Positions 48,225 through 61,000 of a stretch of DNA of 64,000 nucleotides are shown here, piece after piece. The stretch is from Apium graveolens (lineage: Eukaryota; Streptophyta; Magnoliopsida; Apiales; Apiaceae). Below the pieces are notes generated by a model. The model searched no databases. It was not told the origin of the DNA and saw nothing but the letters and a program-made list of their open reading frames with translations. The translations under genes and the position numbers were made by a program. The stretch spans positions 51,583 to 115,582 of the forward strand of contig NW_027418182.1 of the NCBI RefSeq assembly GCF_009905375.1. The letters run 5' to 3'. Position 1 is the first letter of the stretch, and each line of letters opens with the position of its first letter.

Positions 48225-49852
48225 ATGCCTCCTAGAAGATATACCTGCACCAACACCCAGAATGAAGAAACCAACAATAATAACAACCAAGATGATACAA
48301 ATCCAAATGTGAACCCAGGACCCATGGACCCAGCAATAGCCCAGATTCTACAAATCTTGGCTCAAAAACAGTTCACCTGGCACAACAAGAACAAAGACAG
48401 ACCAATCCCCAGGTAACTTTTAAAACTTTTCAGGCAGTAAACCCACCAAAATTCAAGGGTTCTTTAGAGCCAATTGAAGCGAATGTTTGGTTAAAGGAAA
48501 TAGAGAAGACTTTTGCCTTGGTAAAAGTTAAAGAGGAGCAGAAGGTTGAATTTGCAAGTTACTATCTGAAGAATGAGGCCACCTATTGGTGGGAAATGGT
48601 GAAAACATTGGAAAGTACGGATGTTATTACTTGGGAAAGGTTTAAGGAGTTGTTTTTAGAAAAGTATTTTCCTCAGTTTGTTCAGGATCAAATGGAGCTG
48701 AAGTTTTTAGAATTAAAGCAAGGGAACATGTCGGTAACAGATTATGAGGGGAAGTTTGAGGAATTGTCAAGGTATGTGCCGTCGTATGCTGATACTGATA
48801 GAAAGAAAGCTAAGAGATTCCAGCAAGGCTTGAAGCCATGGATCAGAGGGAAGGTAGCTATTTTTGAATTGGATACCTATGCCGGGGTTGTACAGAAAGC
48901 TATGATCACAGAGACAGAGAGTGAGATGTTCCAGAAAGAAAAGGAAAGCAAGAAAAAGAAAGTTGAGGGAAGTGAGGGTCAGTCACAAACAGGGAAGTTT
49001 CCAAATTTTAAGAAGAGCAAGTTTCAGCCAGGGAGAAATTTTAATTTCAGGAGACAAAATGCAGGAGACGGAGGCCAGGGCAATCGTTCAGCTAATGTGA
49101 ATCAGCCGAATCAGTTGAGATTAACTTTTCCAGATTGTCAAGTATGTGGAAAGAAGCATGGAGGAGTTTGTAACAAGTTGAATGTGGTATGTTTTAAATG
49201 CAACCAGAAAGGGCACTACTCGAGGGAGTGCCGAAATCAGCCAGCAAGAGAGCCAGCAAATAAGGATCAACCTATCCGGAATCCAGCAGTGAAAGTTCCA
49301 GTCATTGGATTTACATGCTTTAAATGTGGGAAGCCAGGACATATGGCCAGGGATTGCAAGACACCAACCCCAGTCAGTAATGCATTAAGGATTATGGGAT
49401 CTACCCCAACAGTGAATGAGACTCCGAGGGCTAGAGTTTTTGACATGTCGGTGAAGGATGCGATCCAGGATACGGATGTCGTGACAGGTACGCTTAATGT
49501 GAACTCTTTATATGCCAAAGTGTTAATAGATTCGGGAGCAACCCGATTGTTTGTTTCACAAGATTTTGTTAGTAAGTTAAATTGTCCAGTTGGGTATTTA
49601 AATGAAATAATGACTGTGGAATTAGCAAATCAAGAATGTGTAACTGTTAATCAAGTTTGTGGGAATTGTGAGATTGAGATTTCTGGTAGTAAGTTTTGTG
49701 TAGATTTGATACCGTTTAAGTTAGGAGAATTTGACGTTATATTAGGAATGGATTGGTTATCTAAGCATGATGCTCCGATAGATTGTCGAAATAAAAAAGT
49801 AATGGTGAAAATGCCAGATGAAAGAATAGTAACGTTCAAGGGACATAAGTAG
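48225..49852 (+). pseudogene. gag and protease of F
   Basis: Gag starts MPPRRYTCTNTQ at 48225 (an in-frame ATG at 48183 is less likely because MPPRR is the usual chromoviral start). The frame stops at 48416, but Gag text resumes in another frame (FKTFQAVNPPKFKG at about 48420), so an indel of one or two bases lies near 48370-48385. The Gag core (ATYWWEMVKTLES, FLEKYFPQFVQDQ, FEELSRYVP) is followed by two zinc knuckles: CFKCNQKGHYSREC and CFKCGKPGHMARDC, both complete. Protease has VLIDSGATRLFVS and DVILGMDWLSKHDAPIDC, with Arg where His is usual. The frame ends at TAG 49850-49852, after which text of the polyprotein (VKKFLTM) continues in frame. Confidence 0.92.
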
Positions 49853-51376
49853 GTAAAGAAGTTCTTAACGATGATTCAAGCCAAGAAGTTACTACGACAA
49901 AGATGTGAGCATTTCGTAGCATATGTGATCGACAGAAGTCAGGAGCCAGCAAAACTTGAAGATATTCTAGTTGTAAATGAATTTCCAGACGTATTTCCCG
50001 ACGAGTTACCAGGATTTCCTCCAGATAGAGAAATTGAATTTGCAATTGATTTAGCACCTGGAACCGAACCAGTATCCAAGGCCCCGTATAGAATGGCGCC
50101 CGTTGAGATGAAAGAATTAGCAAAGCAATTGCAAGAGCTGTTAGAGAAAGGAGTAATTAGACCCAGCGTATCCCCGTGGGGTGCACCGATATTATTTGTC
50201 AAGAAGAAGGATGGAAGCATGAGACTGTGCATCGACTATAGGGAGCTCAACAAGTTGACGATTAAGAATAAGTATCCGTTACCCAGAATTGATGATTTAT
50301 TTGACCAACTGAAGGGAGCCAAGTATTTCTCCAAAATCGATTTAAGATCGGGATATCATCAACTGAAGATTAAACCAGAAGATATACCAAAGACAGCTTT
50401 CAGAACAAGGTATGGGCATTACGAGTTTTTAGTGATGTCTTTTGGATTGACCAACGCCCCAGCAGCGTTTATGGACCTGATGAACAGAATTTTCAAGGAA
50501 TATTTGGACAAGTTCGTTATAGTATTTATAGACGATATTTTGATCTATTCAAAGACGGAGGAGGATCATGCGGAACATTTAAGGACAGCTTTGGAGATTT
50601 TAAGGAAAAAGAAGTTATATGCTAAATTGTCAAAGTGTGAGTTCTGGTTACAGGAAGTTCAGTTCTTAGGACACATAGTCAGTAACAAAGGGATCAAAGT
50701 GGACCCGGCAAAGATCGAGGCAATTACGAATTGGGAAAGACCGAGAACACCCATTGAGGTAAGAAGTTTCTTGGGATTGGCAGGATATTATCGATGATTC
50801 GTTCAGAATTTCTCAAGAATTGCAACACCATTGACAAAGCTTACACGAAAAAATGAAAAGTTTATATGGAATGACAAGTGTGAAGAAAGTTTTCAGGAAT
50901 TGAAGCGGAGATTAATCACAATACCTGTTTTGTCACTTCCAGACGATCAAGGGAATTTCGTAATTTATAGCGATGCTTCCTACAAAGGATTAGGATGTGT
51001 TCTTATGCAGCACGACAAGGTGATTGCGTATGCGTCAAGGCAATTGAAACCACACGAACAGAAGTACCCTACTCATGATTTGGAGTTAGCAGCTATAGTT
51101 TTCGCTTTGAAGATTTGGAGACATTATTTGTATGGAGAAAAGTGTGAAATTTTCACGGATCACAAAAGTTTGAAATATATATTTACCCAGAAGGAACTTA
51201 ATATGAGACAAAGGAAATGGTTAGAATTGATCAAAGATTATGATTGCTCGATTAATTATCATCCCGGTAAGGCGAACATTGTAGCAGATGCGTTAAGTCG
51301 GAAGGAAAAGTTAAATGTATTATCCGTACCTGAAGAGATATATAAAGAATTTCAAAAAATTGGAATTGGAGATTAG
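49853..51376 (+). pseudogene. Reverse transcriptase and RNase H of F
   Basis: In frame with gag-protease. RT shows [68 protein letters not shown] and the active site [16 protein letters not shown] at 50795-50797 (YYR-stop-FVQNF) interrupts the connection to RNase H, which has [33 protein letters not shown] and [14 protein letters not shown] at 51374-51376 ends this segment. The RT text is typical of Tekay/Del chromoviruses. Catalytic residues are present, so the nonsense codons are the main defects. Confidence 0.94.
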
Positions 51377-52846
51377 AATTTGCAAGCTGAGGAAGCAAAA
51401 GTGTACAGTATGATTTTCCAACCGGAGTTATTGGAGAAAATAAAGAAATGCCAGAAAGAGGTAATGGATCAAGATATAAATAGTTTGGTAGGTGATGAAT
51501 TATGCACGCAACAAGATGATCAAGGTATTCTTAGGTTTTCTTCAAGAATTTGGATTCCACCAGTAACGGAGCTGAAAAATGAAATTTTACAAGAAGCACA
51601 TAGTTCAAGATATTCCATCCATCTAGGGAGTACCAAAATGTACAGAGATTTAAAGAAGAATTATTGGTGGCCAGATATGAAGAGGGAAATTGCGGAATGG
51701 ATTAGCAAATGCTATACCTATCAGAGAGTTAAAGCAGAGCATCAGAGACCAAGCGGATTGCTACAACCATTGGAGATTCCAGAATGGAAGTGGGAACATA
51801 TTACCATGGATTTCATAGTTGGATTACCAAGGACAAGGACTAATCATGATGCCATTTGGGTTATAGTAGATAGACTTACCAAGTCAGCTCATTTTCTACC
51901 TATAAATGAATGATTTTCGCTTGACAAGTTAGTTCATATGTACTTGAAAGAGATCGTAGTTCGTCATGGAGTTCCAGTGTCTATTGTATCTGATCGAGAT
52001 CCAAGATTTAATTCAAGATTTTGGAAGAGTTTTCAAGAATGTTTGGGAACAAGACTGAATATGAGTACAACTTATCACCCCCAAACGGATGGCCAAAGTG
52101 AAAGAACGATTCAGACAATCGAGGACATGCTACGTGTTTGTGCTATTGATTTCAAAGGAAGTTGGGATGAGCATTTACCCCTAGTAGAGTTTGCTTATAA
52201 CAACAGTTATCACGCCAGTATTGGGATGCCACCTTATGAAGCCCTTTATGGACGTAAATGTAGATCTCCAGTATATTGGGATGAAGTAGGAGAACGCAAA
52301 ATACTCGGACCTGAATTGGTGCAACAGACAAAGGAAGTTGTTGAAATTATCCAGAAAAGATTAATAGCCGCACAAGATCGTCAAAGGAAATATGCAGATC
52401 AGTCAAGAAAAGACATGGAATTTGAAGAAGGAAGCTTTGTATTATTGAAAGTATCACCGTGGAAAGGACTAACGAGATTTGGGAAGAAAAGGAAGCTAAA
52501 CCCAAGATATGTCGGACCTTTTGAAATCCTAAAGTGTATTGGCAAAGTAACTTACGAGTTGGCGTTACCTCCGCACATGGAGCACATTCACAATGTTTTT
52601 CACATATCAATGCTTAAGAAATATAATCCAGACTCCAGACATGTAATAGAATATGAGCCAATAGAACTTCAAGCAGATTTATCATATGTAGAGAGTCCGA
52701 TAGAGATTCTAGAGGAAAGAGAGAAAGTATTGAGAAATAAAGTGGTAAAGTTAGTAAGAGTATTGTGGAGAAACCCAAAGGTTAAAGAGTCAACCTGGGA
52801 GTTAGAAAGTGATATGAGAGAAAAGTACCCTTATTTGTTTTCTTAG
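51377..52846 (+). pseudogene. Integrase with C-terminal chromodomain-like end of F
   Basis: Continues the same frame. The zinc-binding part reads KMYRDLKKNYWWPDMKREI followed by KCYTYQRVKAEHQRP: the second Cys of the CxxC pair is Tyr. The core has HITMDFIVGLPR (Asp), IVSDRDPRF (Asp) and QTDGQSERTIQTIEDMLR (Glu). A TGA at 51911-51913 lies in the core. The GPFEIL...YELALPPHMEHIHNVFHIS segment precedes the C-terminal end SPIEILEEREKVLRNK, then LVRVLWRN and ESTWELESDMREKYP, a degenerate chromodomain. Chromodomains of this kind are thought to guide integration to chromatin marks. Stop at 52846. Confidence 0.93.
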
Positions 52847-52866
52847 AGATTCTGAGGACAGAATCC

Positions 52867-52883
52867 TTTTAAGGGGGGAAGGA
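52867..52883 (+). other. Polypurine tract of F
   Basis: TTTTAAGGGGGGAAGGA directly before the 3' LTR, 20 bp after the integrase stop. Confidence 0.92.
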
Positions 52884-55800
52884 TGTAATATCCGAGATAT
52901 ATCGTGTAATTATTTTTGCTATTATATAATTATTATGTGTGTTCAGTATCTATTCTGTGAGCTAATTGTTAAGTGTTATCTGTACTTGAATATTCAAAAA
53001 TAATATTAATTGAGTATTTTAATTTTTATATGTCCAAAATAAAATATAGATAATTGTCATATCTTCCTAATTATTTTTATGTTGGTTTATGGATTTATAA
53101 GAATCATATGAAATTTCTAAAATCTTTTTCCGGGTAATTAAAATCTATTTTATAAAAACGGGAACCAACCGACGTCACCCGTTGTTACGTTTTTGGAACC
53201 CGAAACTCTTTCGAGAACTCCTTCCTAACCTAATTGTAATATTCCGAGCATATTCCATGTTTCGACTTTTTCGATCCGGCTTACGGTTTGTCCTGCGCGG
53301 GTCCCGGCGCAACATTTTCGATACAATATTCGTTTCGGTAAATCAATAAAACCCGTATTTTCGATAAACGGGAGCTTTTTATTAAACTATCCCAATTATC
53401 ACTTCGTAATACGTGTAACCAGGCGCTGAGACCAAGACCGCAGTACAAATTGTACTGATTTGGATAATTATCCCGAAAACCGATACCGTTTGGATCAGTT
53501 TTTACAAATAAACGTACCGTTTTATATCCGGAATGATCCAACGGGATACAAATTTTCCGTAATTATAAATAGCCTTTTTCCGTATTTTATTTCGTATCAA
53601 AATTATTTGCAGATAGTTAATTATATAATTTTCAGAGAAAAACCCTAATTACATAAACTGTTCTAAGAATCAAACAGCAAAATGAAGGCGTTACCGATCT
53701 CTGTTTTCAAAGCTTGAGTAACCAAAACGAAGGATTTAAGGTATTCTATCAGATTCTGAGCTTTGTTTCACTGCAAAAATCAAGGATATTTTTCTAAAAA
53801 TTTATTTATTTTTGAATTTATTTTATTAAAAATATGAATTTTTGTTCGGATGATTGTTTGTATGATTTGATGATTGCATGTTGTAGAGCTTGTTTTCCTG
53901 ATGATTTTCATATGTCATACGTCTGATTTGGAGTTCAATAACATGCTCAAAAGTGGGTTTAATTTTCGAATTTCAAAATTAGGGTTTATAACCCGTATGA
54001 ATGTTCTTAATTGAAATTTGGGGGTTTCTTATTCTGTGATAGATTGATGTTGTGTTATAGTGGGTTGTGTTCTCTGTGAAATTTGCAATCTAGTCGTATA
54101 AGTTTCATGAACCAACGAGGTCTGTAGAGAAGGGAGTTGTGTTTTGAAGTTTTCCGATGTTCGCCGGAAACTGGAAAACTTCACGGCCAAATTCCGGCCA
54201 ACTCAGGGATTGTTAGGATGAATTGATTGCATGGTTGTGTTCCTGATGTTGTGTGGATGTGATCTGGAGCTTGTGGTAAGGTGAGGAGGTCGAAATCGTG
54301 TTCTCCGGCGAACCCGACTGTTTTCCGGCGACGGGGTGTAAAATTGCAGTTTGGGCCCTGGACTTTTGGGGACGATACAGTTAGGTCCCTGAAGTTTCCA
54401 GACTTTGCAAATTTAGGATTCCTTTTTATAAAATGTTTAAAAATCATATTTCCTATTTATTTTTATTATAAAAATTCGTTTTTAATTTTTGAAAATTCTA
54501 AAAATTATTATTTTAATTCTGAATATTATTTTTAATTCACAAATAAATCTAAATTAATTAGTTAATTAATTTCAGTTAATTTATAATTGATTAATTGGTC
54601 AATTAATTCAAAAATTAATTGATTAATTGATTTAATTAATTATTAATTGATTTTAATTAGTTATTTAATTAGATTTAATTATTTAAAAATGATTTAAAAA
54701 TTCTGAAAAATAGTTTCGAGCTTTAAAATATTATTCTAAATTATTTTCAAGGCTCGATAATTATTCTAAAATTATTTCGGAGCCAGAATGGGCCAACCGA
54801 ACCCTGTTTATTAACCCGAAATTGATCCAACGACCCGTTTTAATTCTGAAAAATGTTTTAAAAATTATTTAAAATACCAGAAAGGATATTTATGACCCGA
54901 GACTTCTTTATAAATAATATATCATTGATTACGTGATGTATTATGTGTTATATGTGACTTGTTAATTGACTATCGGTCTATATATTCGGTGTTTACTTGA
55001 TTATTGCATAACTTTCAATCCGTTAATCGGATTTGGGTAAAACGAAGGGTAGATAGAAGTATGTGTTGAATATAATTCCATGAGTAAATTATTGATAGAT
55101 GCTTATGATATGTGAGCAGAAGAGGCAAGATATAGGAAATGGAAACAGGTAGTTGAGGAGTAAAACGGTTGTGATTGGAAGCGAGTGCAGTGTAGTAAGC
55201 TAATACCAGGCAAGTGTTCTGAACTTTCTCGAGATATTGTAGTACTTGATAATCATGTGATATTGCAAGTGCTTTGAAGCACAGAAACCTAAATCCTGAT
55301 TTCAGTTATTGTCCTTGAGCCATGAATCATATTCTTTCTAATCCATTGATTATTGTATACCCAAACAAGAACCACAAATCTACGATACTACTCTACAAAT
55401 ACATACAAACTAAATACCAAACACTGAAATGAACTATTATATACTCAACCCATGGTATCTTATACTTTGAAAGATCGAATCCTTGAAACCTTAAAACGTT
55501 GATTCCTTTGTTATCCAATTCTTTCATTACCCAGCATCCAAGCTTTTAAATTGCCTTATTGATCCTTACAAGGATTGAAACCCTTTCATTGTTAAACATT
55601 TATTGTTGTTAATGATTTCGGTTATTGTTTACTATTGCATATTCTGTTATTATGTTAGAATTGGATTGTTTTTATAAAATTGTGGACCAGATTCGTGGTC
55701 AGACCATATAATGGTCAAGTTAGGCCAATGTGTGCCTTGGATCCAGTAGTTAGAGCAATGCTGTGTGCCTTGCTCGGGGTTAGTGCGTGACTGATCAGCA

Positions 55801-56319
55801 GCCTAACCTTGGTTTTTAAATTAAAAGTATAATATCCAATTCTAAATTATAATCCATTGTTCACTTGATATCATAACCATATTCACCTAATGATCATTAT
55901 TCTCAGTTTTGTCATTGTGACTTGCTGAGCTAGTTAGCTCATTTGTGCGATGTTGTTTATATTCTTTCCAGTTAAAAAGGAACCAGTTGGTAAAGAGGAT
56001 CCCCAGTCCAGCGCGAGAGCTAGGGGTTCAGGTTGAGAAAGCTGAGCTAGTAGGCTTCTTTTGGAATAATTTAAGTTTGTAAAAGTTTGTAATAATGTTT
56101 AATACTCAGTTTGAATTTGAAATAGTTGGGATTTGAACGGTTTGTAATATATTAGTGTGTTTGGCTTGTGTGCATACTTTAACCTGTTGCGGTCCGTGGT
56201 GGTTGGTAAGTAGGGTCATTGCATATATTATTATTATATTTATTATTGTTATAAGCAGGTTATAATTAAGGTGTGTGTGTGGACCTCAAACTTCTGACCC
56301 GGGTTTGGAGGGCGCCACA
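52884..56319 (+). repeat. 3' LTR of F (3436 bp)
   Basis: TGTAATATCCGAG...GGAGGGCGCCACA, same length as the 5' copy with no net indel. TATA box at 53564-53572. Most of the ~60 differences are transitions scattered evenly, with one cluster of four near 53120. Confidence 0.95.
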
Positions 56320-56324
56320 TATTT

Positions 56325-57234
56325 GATTTTGAAATACTCATCAATCAAATTATAAAAACAATGATCATGATTAGTCAATGAATGTCAAAAGAAATTTATC
56401 AACGGTTAATTAGAGTTAGAGTATCGATGGATGCATGAGCAAATCATAGATTAACCTCGTATAGCAGTTAATAGCTGCCTATCATAGAGAATAAAACAAA
56501 GTCTACATGATCACATGCAACTTGGCAGCTACGTCAAGTAACACTAACTTAGTAAGAATTTCTTGAAGAAAGGAACATATCCAGAAGATTTTTTTTTTGA
56601 AAATAATCCAGACAAAGTTATGTTTTGAACAAGTTAAAAATAATAGATGAAATAATGTAATATTTGATGAAATATTCAAGGAAAAAGAAGGGATGTACTG
56701 ATAAATGTTAGCATTAATGGAAATTCTTATATGCTGAGTCAGTAACTTTATAATATCTTTTGTAAAATATAAATAAAGGAGAGTAGCAATGTAGTAGAGA
56801 GAATTTAAGTGTGTAAAATACTTGTAAATTCTCACAGAGCTCAATAAACATTTTTAGTAGAAGTATTTTAAAAAAAATAGATGAGCAATTTTTAGCTCTG
56901 ATTATTTAAGAAAAATAAACACCCCTTTGATTGAACTAATTAAAATCCAGTCGAAATAGTTTAAGTTGTTCATCTTGTTTATTTCATTTTCACTGTTAAG
57001 CCTTTTCTTCAACAAATATTTTAAAACATTAAAAGAATAAAGTACGAAATGAATGGAAGCAAGAACACACAAATATAACTCTAAACTGATTTGTATATTA
57101 ATTAATTTAAAAATGATACAATATCTGAGTCAAAAGGATGATTTCAGAGCTTCTTCTCAAAGCTTACATGTGAAGGAAATATGAAGTTCAAGATGTTCAA
57201 TGAGTTCTCTCTGTATTCTCATACTCTTAGGCTA
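56325..57234. other. Flanking DNA without recognisable gene
   Basis: Continuation of the DNA interrupted by F. AT-rich. A TATAAATAAAGGAGAG block near 56767 followed about 60 bp later by CTCAATAAACA looks like a promoter and polyadenylation pair of an old retroelement end, but I could not place it. The 113-residue minus-strand ORF here lacks any recognisable feature. Confidence 0.4.
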
Positions 57235-57846
57235 TGTTAGGTCACACACACTGTAGAGGGGGTGAATACAGTGTAAAATACAATCAAATCGAACTTTAAT
57301 ATCTTAAGTAACAGAAAACAAACTTTATTGAAACAATAAACTCTGTTACAGTATGGAACTGTTACCTCTCAGTGATGAACAAATATCACGAGAGCTGCTA
57401 GGGTTACAATGAATAATCTTCTCGAATAATGATAACACTTATAGTGTAAACCCTATGTCTGTGTTTATATACTACACAGTTACAAGATAATCGCTAATTG
57501 ATATGAAATATAATTCTGCTTCCTAAAATATATCAATCAGATATCTTTTCTTCCAAGTATTCTATTCTTCATAGAATTCCTTCTTCATGCATATCTCTTC
57601 TTATGTTTATCTCGATCTTCTTTCCTTTAATCAGCTACTGTCCTTATCTGATCGTCCTTCAGCACTTAAGTTCTGATATCCAACTTCTGATGATTATCTC
57701 CTGATAATATAAGTACTGATATCCTTAAGTCCTGACTTCCAGTATAAGTACTGATTCCCAGTTAAGTACTGATTTGACCTGTTAAGTAAGATCTGAAAAT
57801 TAAACATAAATCATATCAGCCATGACATTATCAAATATATCTAACA
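57235..57846 (-). repeat. 3' LTR of J (612 bp)
   Basis: Plus orientation TGTTAGGTCACACACAC...ATATCTAACA, with GTAGAGGGGGTGAATACA near its end as in the other Sirevirus LTRs. On the minus strand TATATAAAC (57463-57471) is a probable TATA box. The part toward the PPT holds four or five copies of TAAGT(A/T)CTGAT between 57667 and 57773. Confidence 0.88.
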
Positions 57847-57861
57847 ATCTCCCCCAACTTG
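57847..57861 (-). other. Polypurine tract of J
   Basis: The minus strand CAAGTTGGGGGAGAT abuts the LTR; same core as in B and E. Confidence 0.85.
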
Positions 57862-58050
57862 TAAATTAGCATAATATACAAGTTTAACAGATATTTGATG
57901 ATGTCAAAAACATTAAGTACAAATGCATGAGAATTAGACTAGATAACTACAACTTACAGTCCTTAAAGCTTTACCAACATTTAACTTCTGATAACAGCTT
58001 CAGTCTGTACAAATATCAGAATTTAATCAGTTATAGATCTTGACTTGGCT

Positions 58051-61000
58051 TCATCTTCCGATCTCTCTGATGTCAGGAGTTGTTCTGAGATAGTTCTTCA
58101 ACAAACATCTCTCAGCATATCTAAGTTCATCAATCATCCTCCTTTTAGCATCTTTAAGCTCTGCATTATCTTCACCAATTTGAAAGATTACAGCCCTGAG
58201 ATCATTAATCTTTGCTTTTCTTATATCTTGATCCAGTCTGATCAAATAAGCTTTATCAGACTCAAGATTGAATTCCACAGCCCTGTAACCTAGAAAGGTA
58301 GTTATAATTTTAGCAGTGTTGGGCTTCATTTCAACTATATCACCCTTGTGATCTCTGTACTTTGGAACATATGTGCTGTTAGACTTAACAGAATAAAGCC
58401 TTTTCTGTCTCTGAATCTGATCCTTCAAATAGTTTGCAGCAGTTCCTGTCAATCTGTCATCCACTTGAAGTAAGAATAGTACATGCTCCAATTCTTCAAA
58501 ATACTTCAATGGAATGGCATTTTGCCTTATATAATAAACCCTACCATCTGTCATGAAGTACAACAAGATGTGTTCTTTCAAGTAGGTATGGTAAACCATT
58601 TGTACAGATTCCAGTTGATTCAATCTCTCAGGAGTTGCTCCAATACCTGGTTCACTCAAGGAAGTTGGATCATTGGTAGTATTATGTATTCTTCTTTCAT
58701 CAGCACTTCCCAATCCAGTTTTATCTCTTGCTTCCTTTCCAGTAACTACTCTTGCTTCAAAACCACTTGCAGCAGTCTTCAAAGGTTGAGTATGTTTTGC
58801 TTTAGTGAATCCTGGTAGGAGTGTCTTTGGTCTATCTTCTGATATCAAGTTAACTTGAGCTGTGTCAGAGGTTACTTGCTTTTTTGAAATATCAGAACTT
58901 ACTTTATCTTGACTCTGAACAACTTGAGCCATGTCAGAGGTTATTTTAAGAACTTTTCTTGAAGTCAGAGCAAGATCATCCTTTTCATCAGTAATTTTTT
59001 CATCCTCAGGAGGCACATAAACCTTGATAGGTTCACCAACCTTTTCTTTACCCTTGGATCTTGGATCTATCTGCGGTTGTGATTTAGCCAATGTTGCTTC
59101 AGTATGTGTCCTTTCTTTGATCACAATGCCTTTGAGTTTTGGAAGTGGCTTTTTACCAGAAGCTTCAGATTTAGATGTGACTTTCTCTGATTTAAGTCTG
59201 GCTTCTTCTTCCATTAAACTCTCCAAGTCCATTCCTGGATTTTCCTGAAGAAATAACTGTCTTGACATTTCCTCATCAAGATCTAAAAGTTCATCATAAC
59301 TTATCCTTTTACCAGTAGCAGAACTTATTCTTTTCCCAGTATCAGAACTTGTCCTGTGACTTGTGATTTCAGCTTTTCTTGATGTGAACCTCTACCTTGA
59401 CTATGACCTCTACCCATTCCAGAGCATCCTTGATCATCCTTTTCATTATCCTTCCCTTTTAGTGTCTTGTCAGTCTTGCATTTGGACTTAATTACTTTCT
59501 CCCCCTTTTTGGCATTAGCAGGTAGTAGAAGAGAGACAAGCAATTCCACTGAGGCTTGGATTTCAGTAAGTTGAGATTGCTGAGAAGCTTGATTTGTCAG
59601 AATATCATTAATCTGAGCTTGTTGTTTCTCTTGAATCTTCTCAATATAAGCAATCCTGTCAAAGGTAGGTTGGAAGAACTTTTTCTTATCAATCTTGTGA
59701 ACTTGTTCTTGTTTGATGAATTCTTCCTGAATCTTGTGTAGCTCTGCATGAGTAGTTGAATGAAGACCTTGTAGATGTTTAGTACTCAATGCAATGACTC
59801 TAAGCTGGGTTTTGAAATCATCAGAATTTAATATTTCATCAGCTTTAGTCAAGTGCTCAGCAAGATGCTTTTCGGTTGGAACACAGGAAACTGAGTTCCA
59901 CTCCTTAGTCCACTCCTGTCCTGCAGGAGTTTCACTCCAAGGCACTGGTGCTTCCCTGGTAACAAACTTCTTAACAAGTTCAGACTTAAGAATAGTTTGT
60001 TGAGGAGCATGTCCTGAAGGACCTGCTACATCAGCATCTGCATTTGGAGCAGCATCACCAGTATCTCCAGCATTTGCAACATCAGAACTTACAGAATCAG
60101 TATCTTCGGATAAGACAATAATGTGAGTAGCAATGGAGGCTTCAGCATCCTCTAATTGCTGATCTGGTTCTAAGTTCTGATCAACAGCCATATCCTGATG
60201 CTCACCTAAATTCTGATCATCAGCATCTAGATGCAGAGAAGGTGTAGTAGATAACTCTGGAGTTTGAATAGCATCAGTAACAGGTGTTGTTGATGGATTA
60301 TATGATGTTGGAGCTTCTAACAGAATTACTTCAGGCACAACCAAGTTGTGAACATTAATATTAGCACTTGTACCTGGATCAACAGGAGATACAGATGGTG
60401 TGTTGACCTTTTCAGAAACAGCTTCCTGAGATGGAGTTGATGGAGAAGAAGTGACTTTAGCAAATTCCTTTTCTTGTGAGATTAGAGATTCCTGATCCCC
60501 TTCCTGAGTTGCTGCTTCTTCATCATCTGAAACGGGTCTTTTTGCCCTCTGTTTCTTGTATCTCTTTGAAGATTTGGATTCCTTGGGAGTTTCAGGAACT
60601 ATCATTCTTCTAAGCCTCTTGAGAAGCCTAGATCCCCCAATTCCAGAATCCTTCGGAGAAGTCACTTTCTCAGCTTCTTTAACAACAGGTTCTGAAGAAG
60701 GAACCTGTTCCTCAGTATCAGATTCATCTCTCAAAGCAATCTTCCTTTTCTTCTGAAGTGTTTGAGGAACAGTCTTTGTCCTCTTAGGTTTGGAAGATGA
60801 AGGCTTCACAGTAGGTGCTAAGGATGAGGGTTGAACGGTCTGTGAAGTGGAGAGATAGGATTTGATATATTGCCTGAGGGTTGTTTGAGGAGAATGAGTG
60901 CTATGTGCTGATGGTTGTTGTGGTGTTTGGGTGGTTGTTGTTGGTTGGACATCAGAATAAACAGAGCTATAAGTATCAGGATCAGCATTTACTAAGATCT

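Larger units (their letters stand above)
43618..56319 (+). mobile_element. Complete Tekay-type Ty3 chromovirus F
   Basis: 12,702 bp with two LTRs of exactly 3436 bp each and the perfect 5-bp duplication TATTT (43613-43617 and 56320-56324). Order: LTR, PBS, extra ORF, gag, protease, RT, RNase H, integrase with a C-terminal chromodomain-like end, PPT, LTR. I counted about 60 differences between the LTRs (about 1.7-1.8 %), the lowest of the three elements measured here. One frameshift in gag and four nonsense codons inactivate gag-pol. Placement in Tekay rests on the RT text, the long LTRs and the C-terminal ESTWELESDM motif. Confidence 0.95.

Noticed and set aside
49850..49852. Programmed stop-codon readthrough between protease and RT of F
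   Set aside because: Chromoviruses of this group normally use one frame; three more stops further on make random nonsense mutation the simpler reading.
56503..56844. 113-residue minus-strand ORF rich in hydrophobic residues
   Set aside because: It comes from an AT-rich stretch whose plus strand is full of A/G runs; no domain or neighbour supports it.
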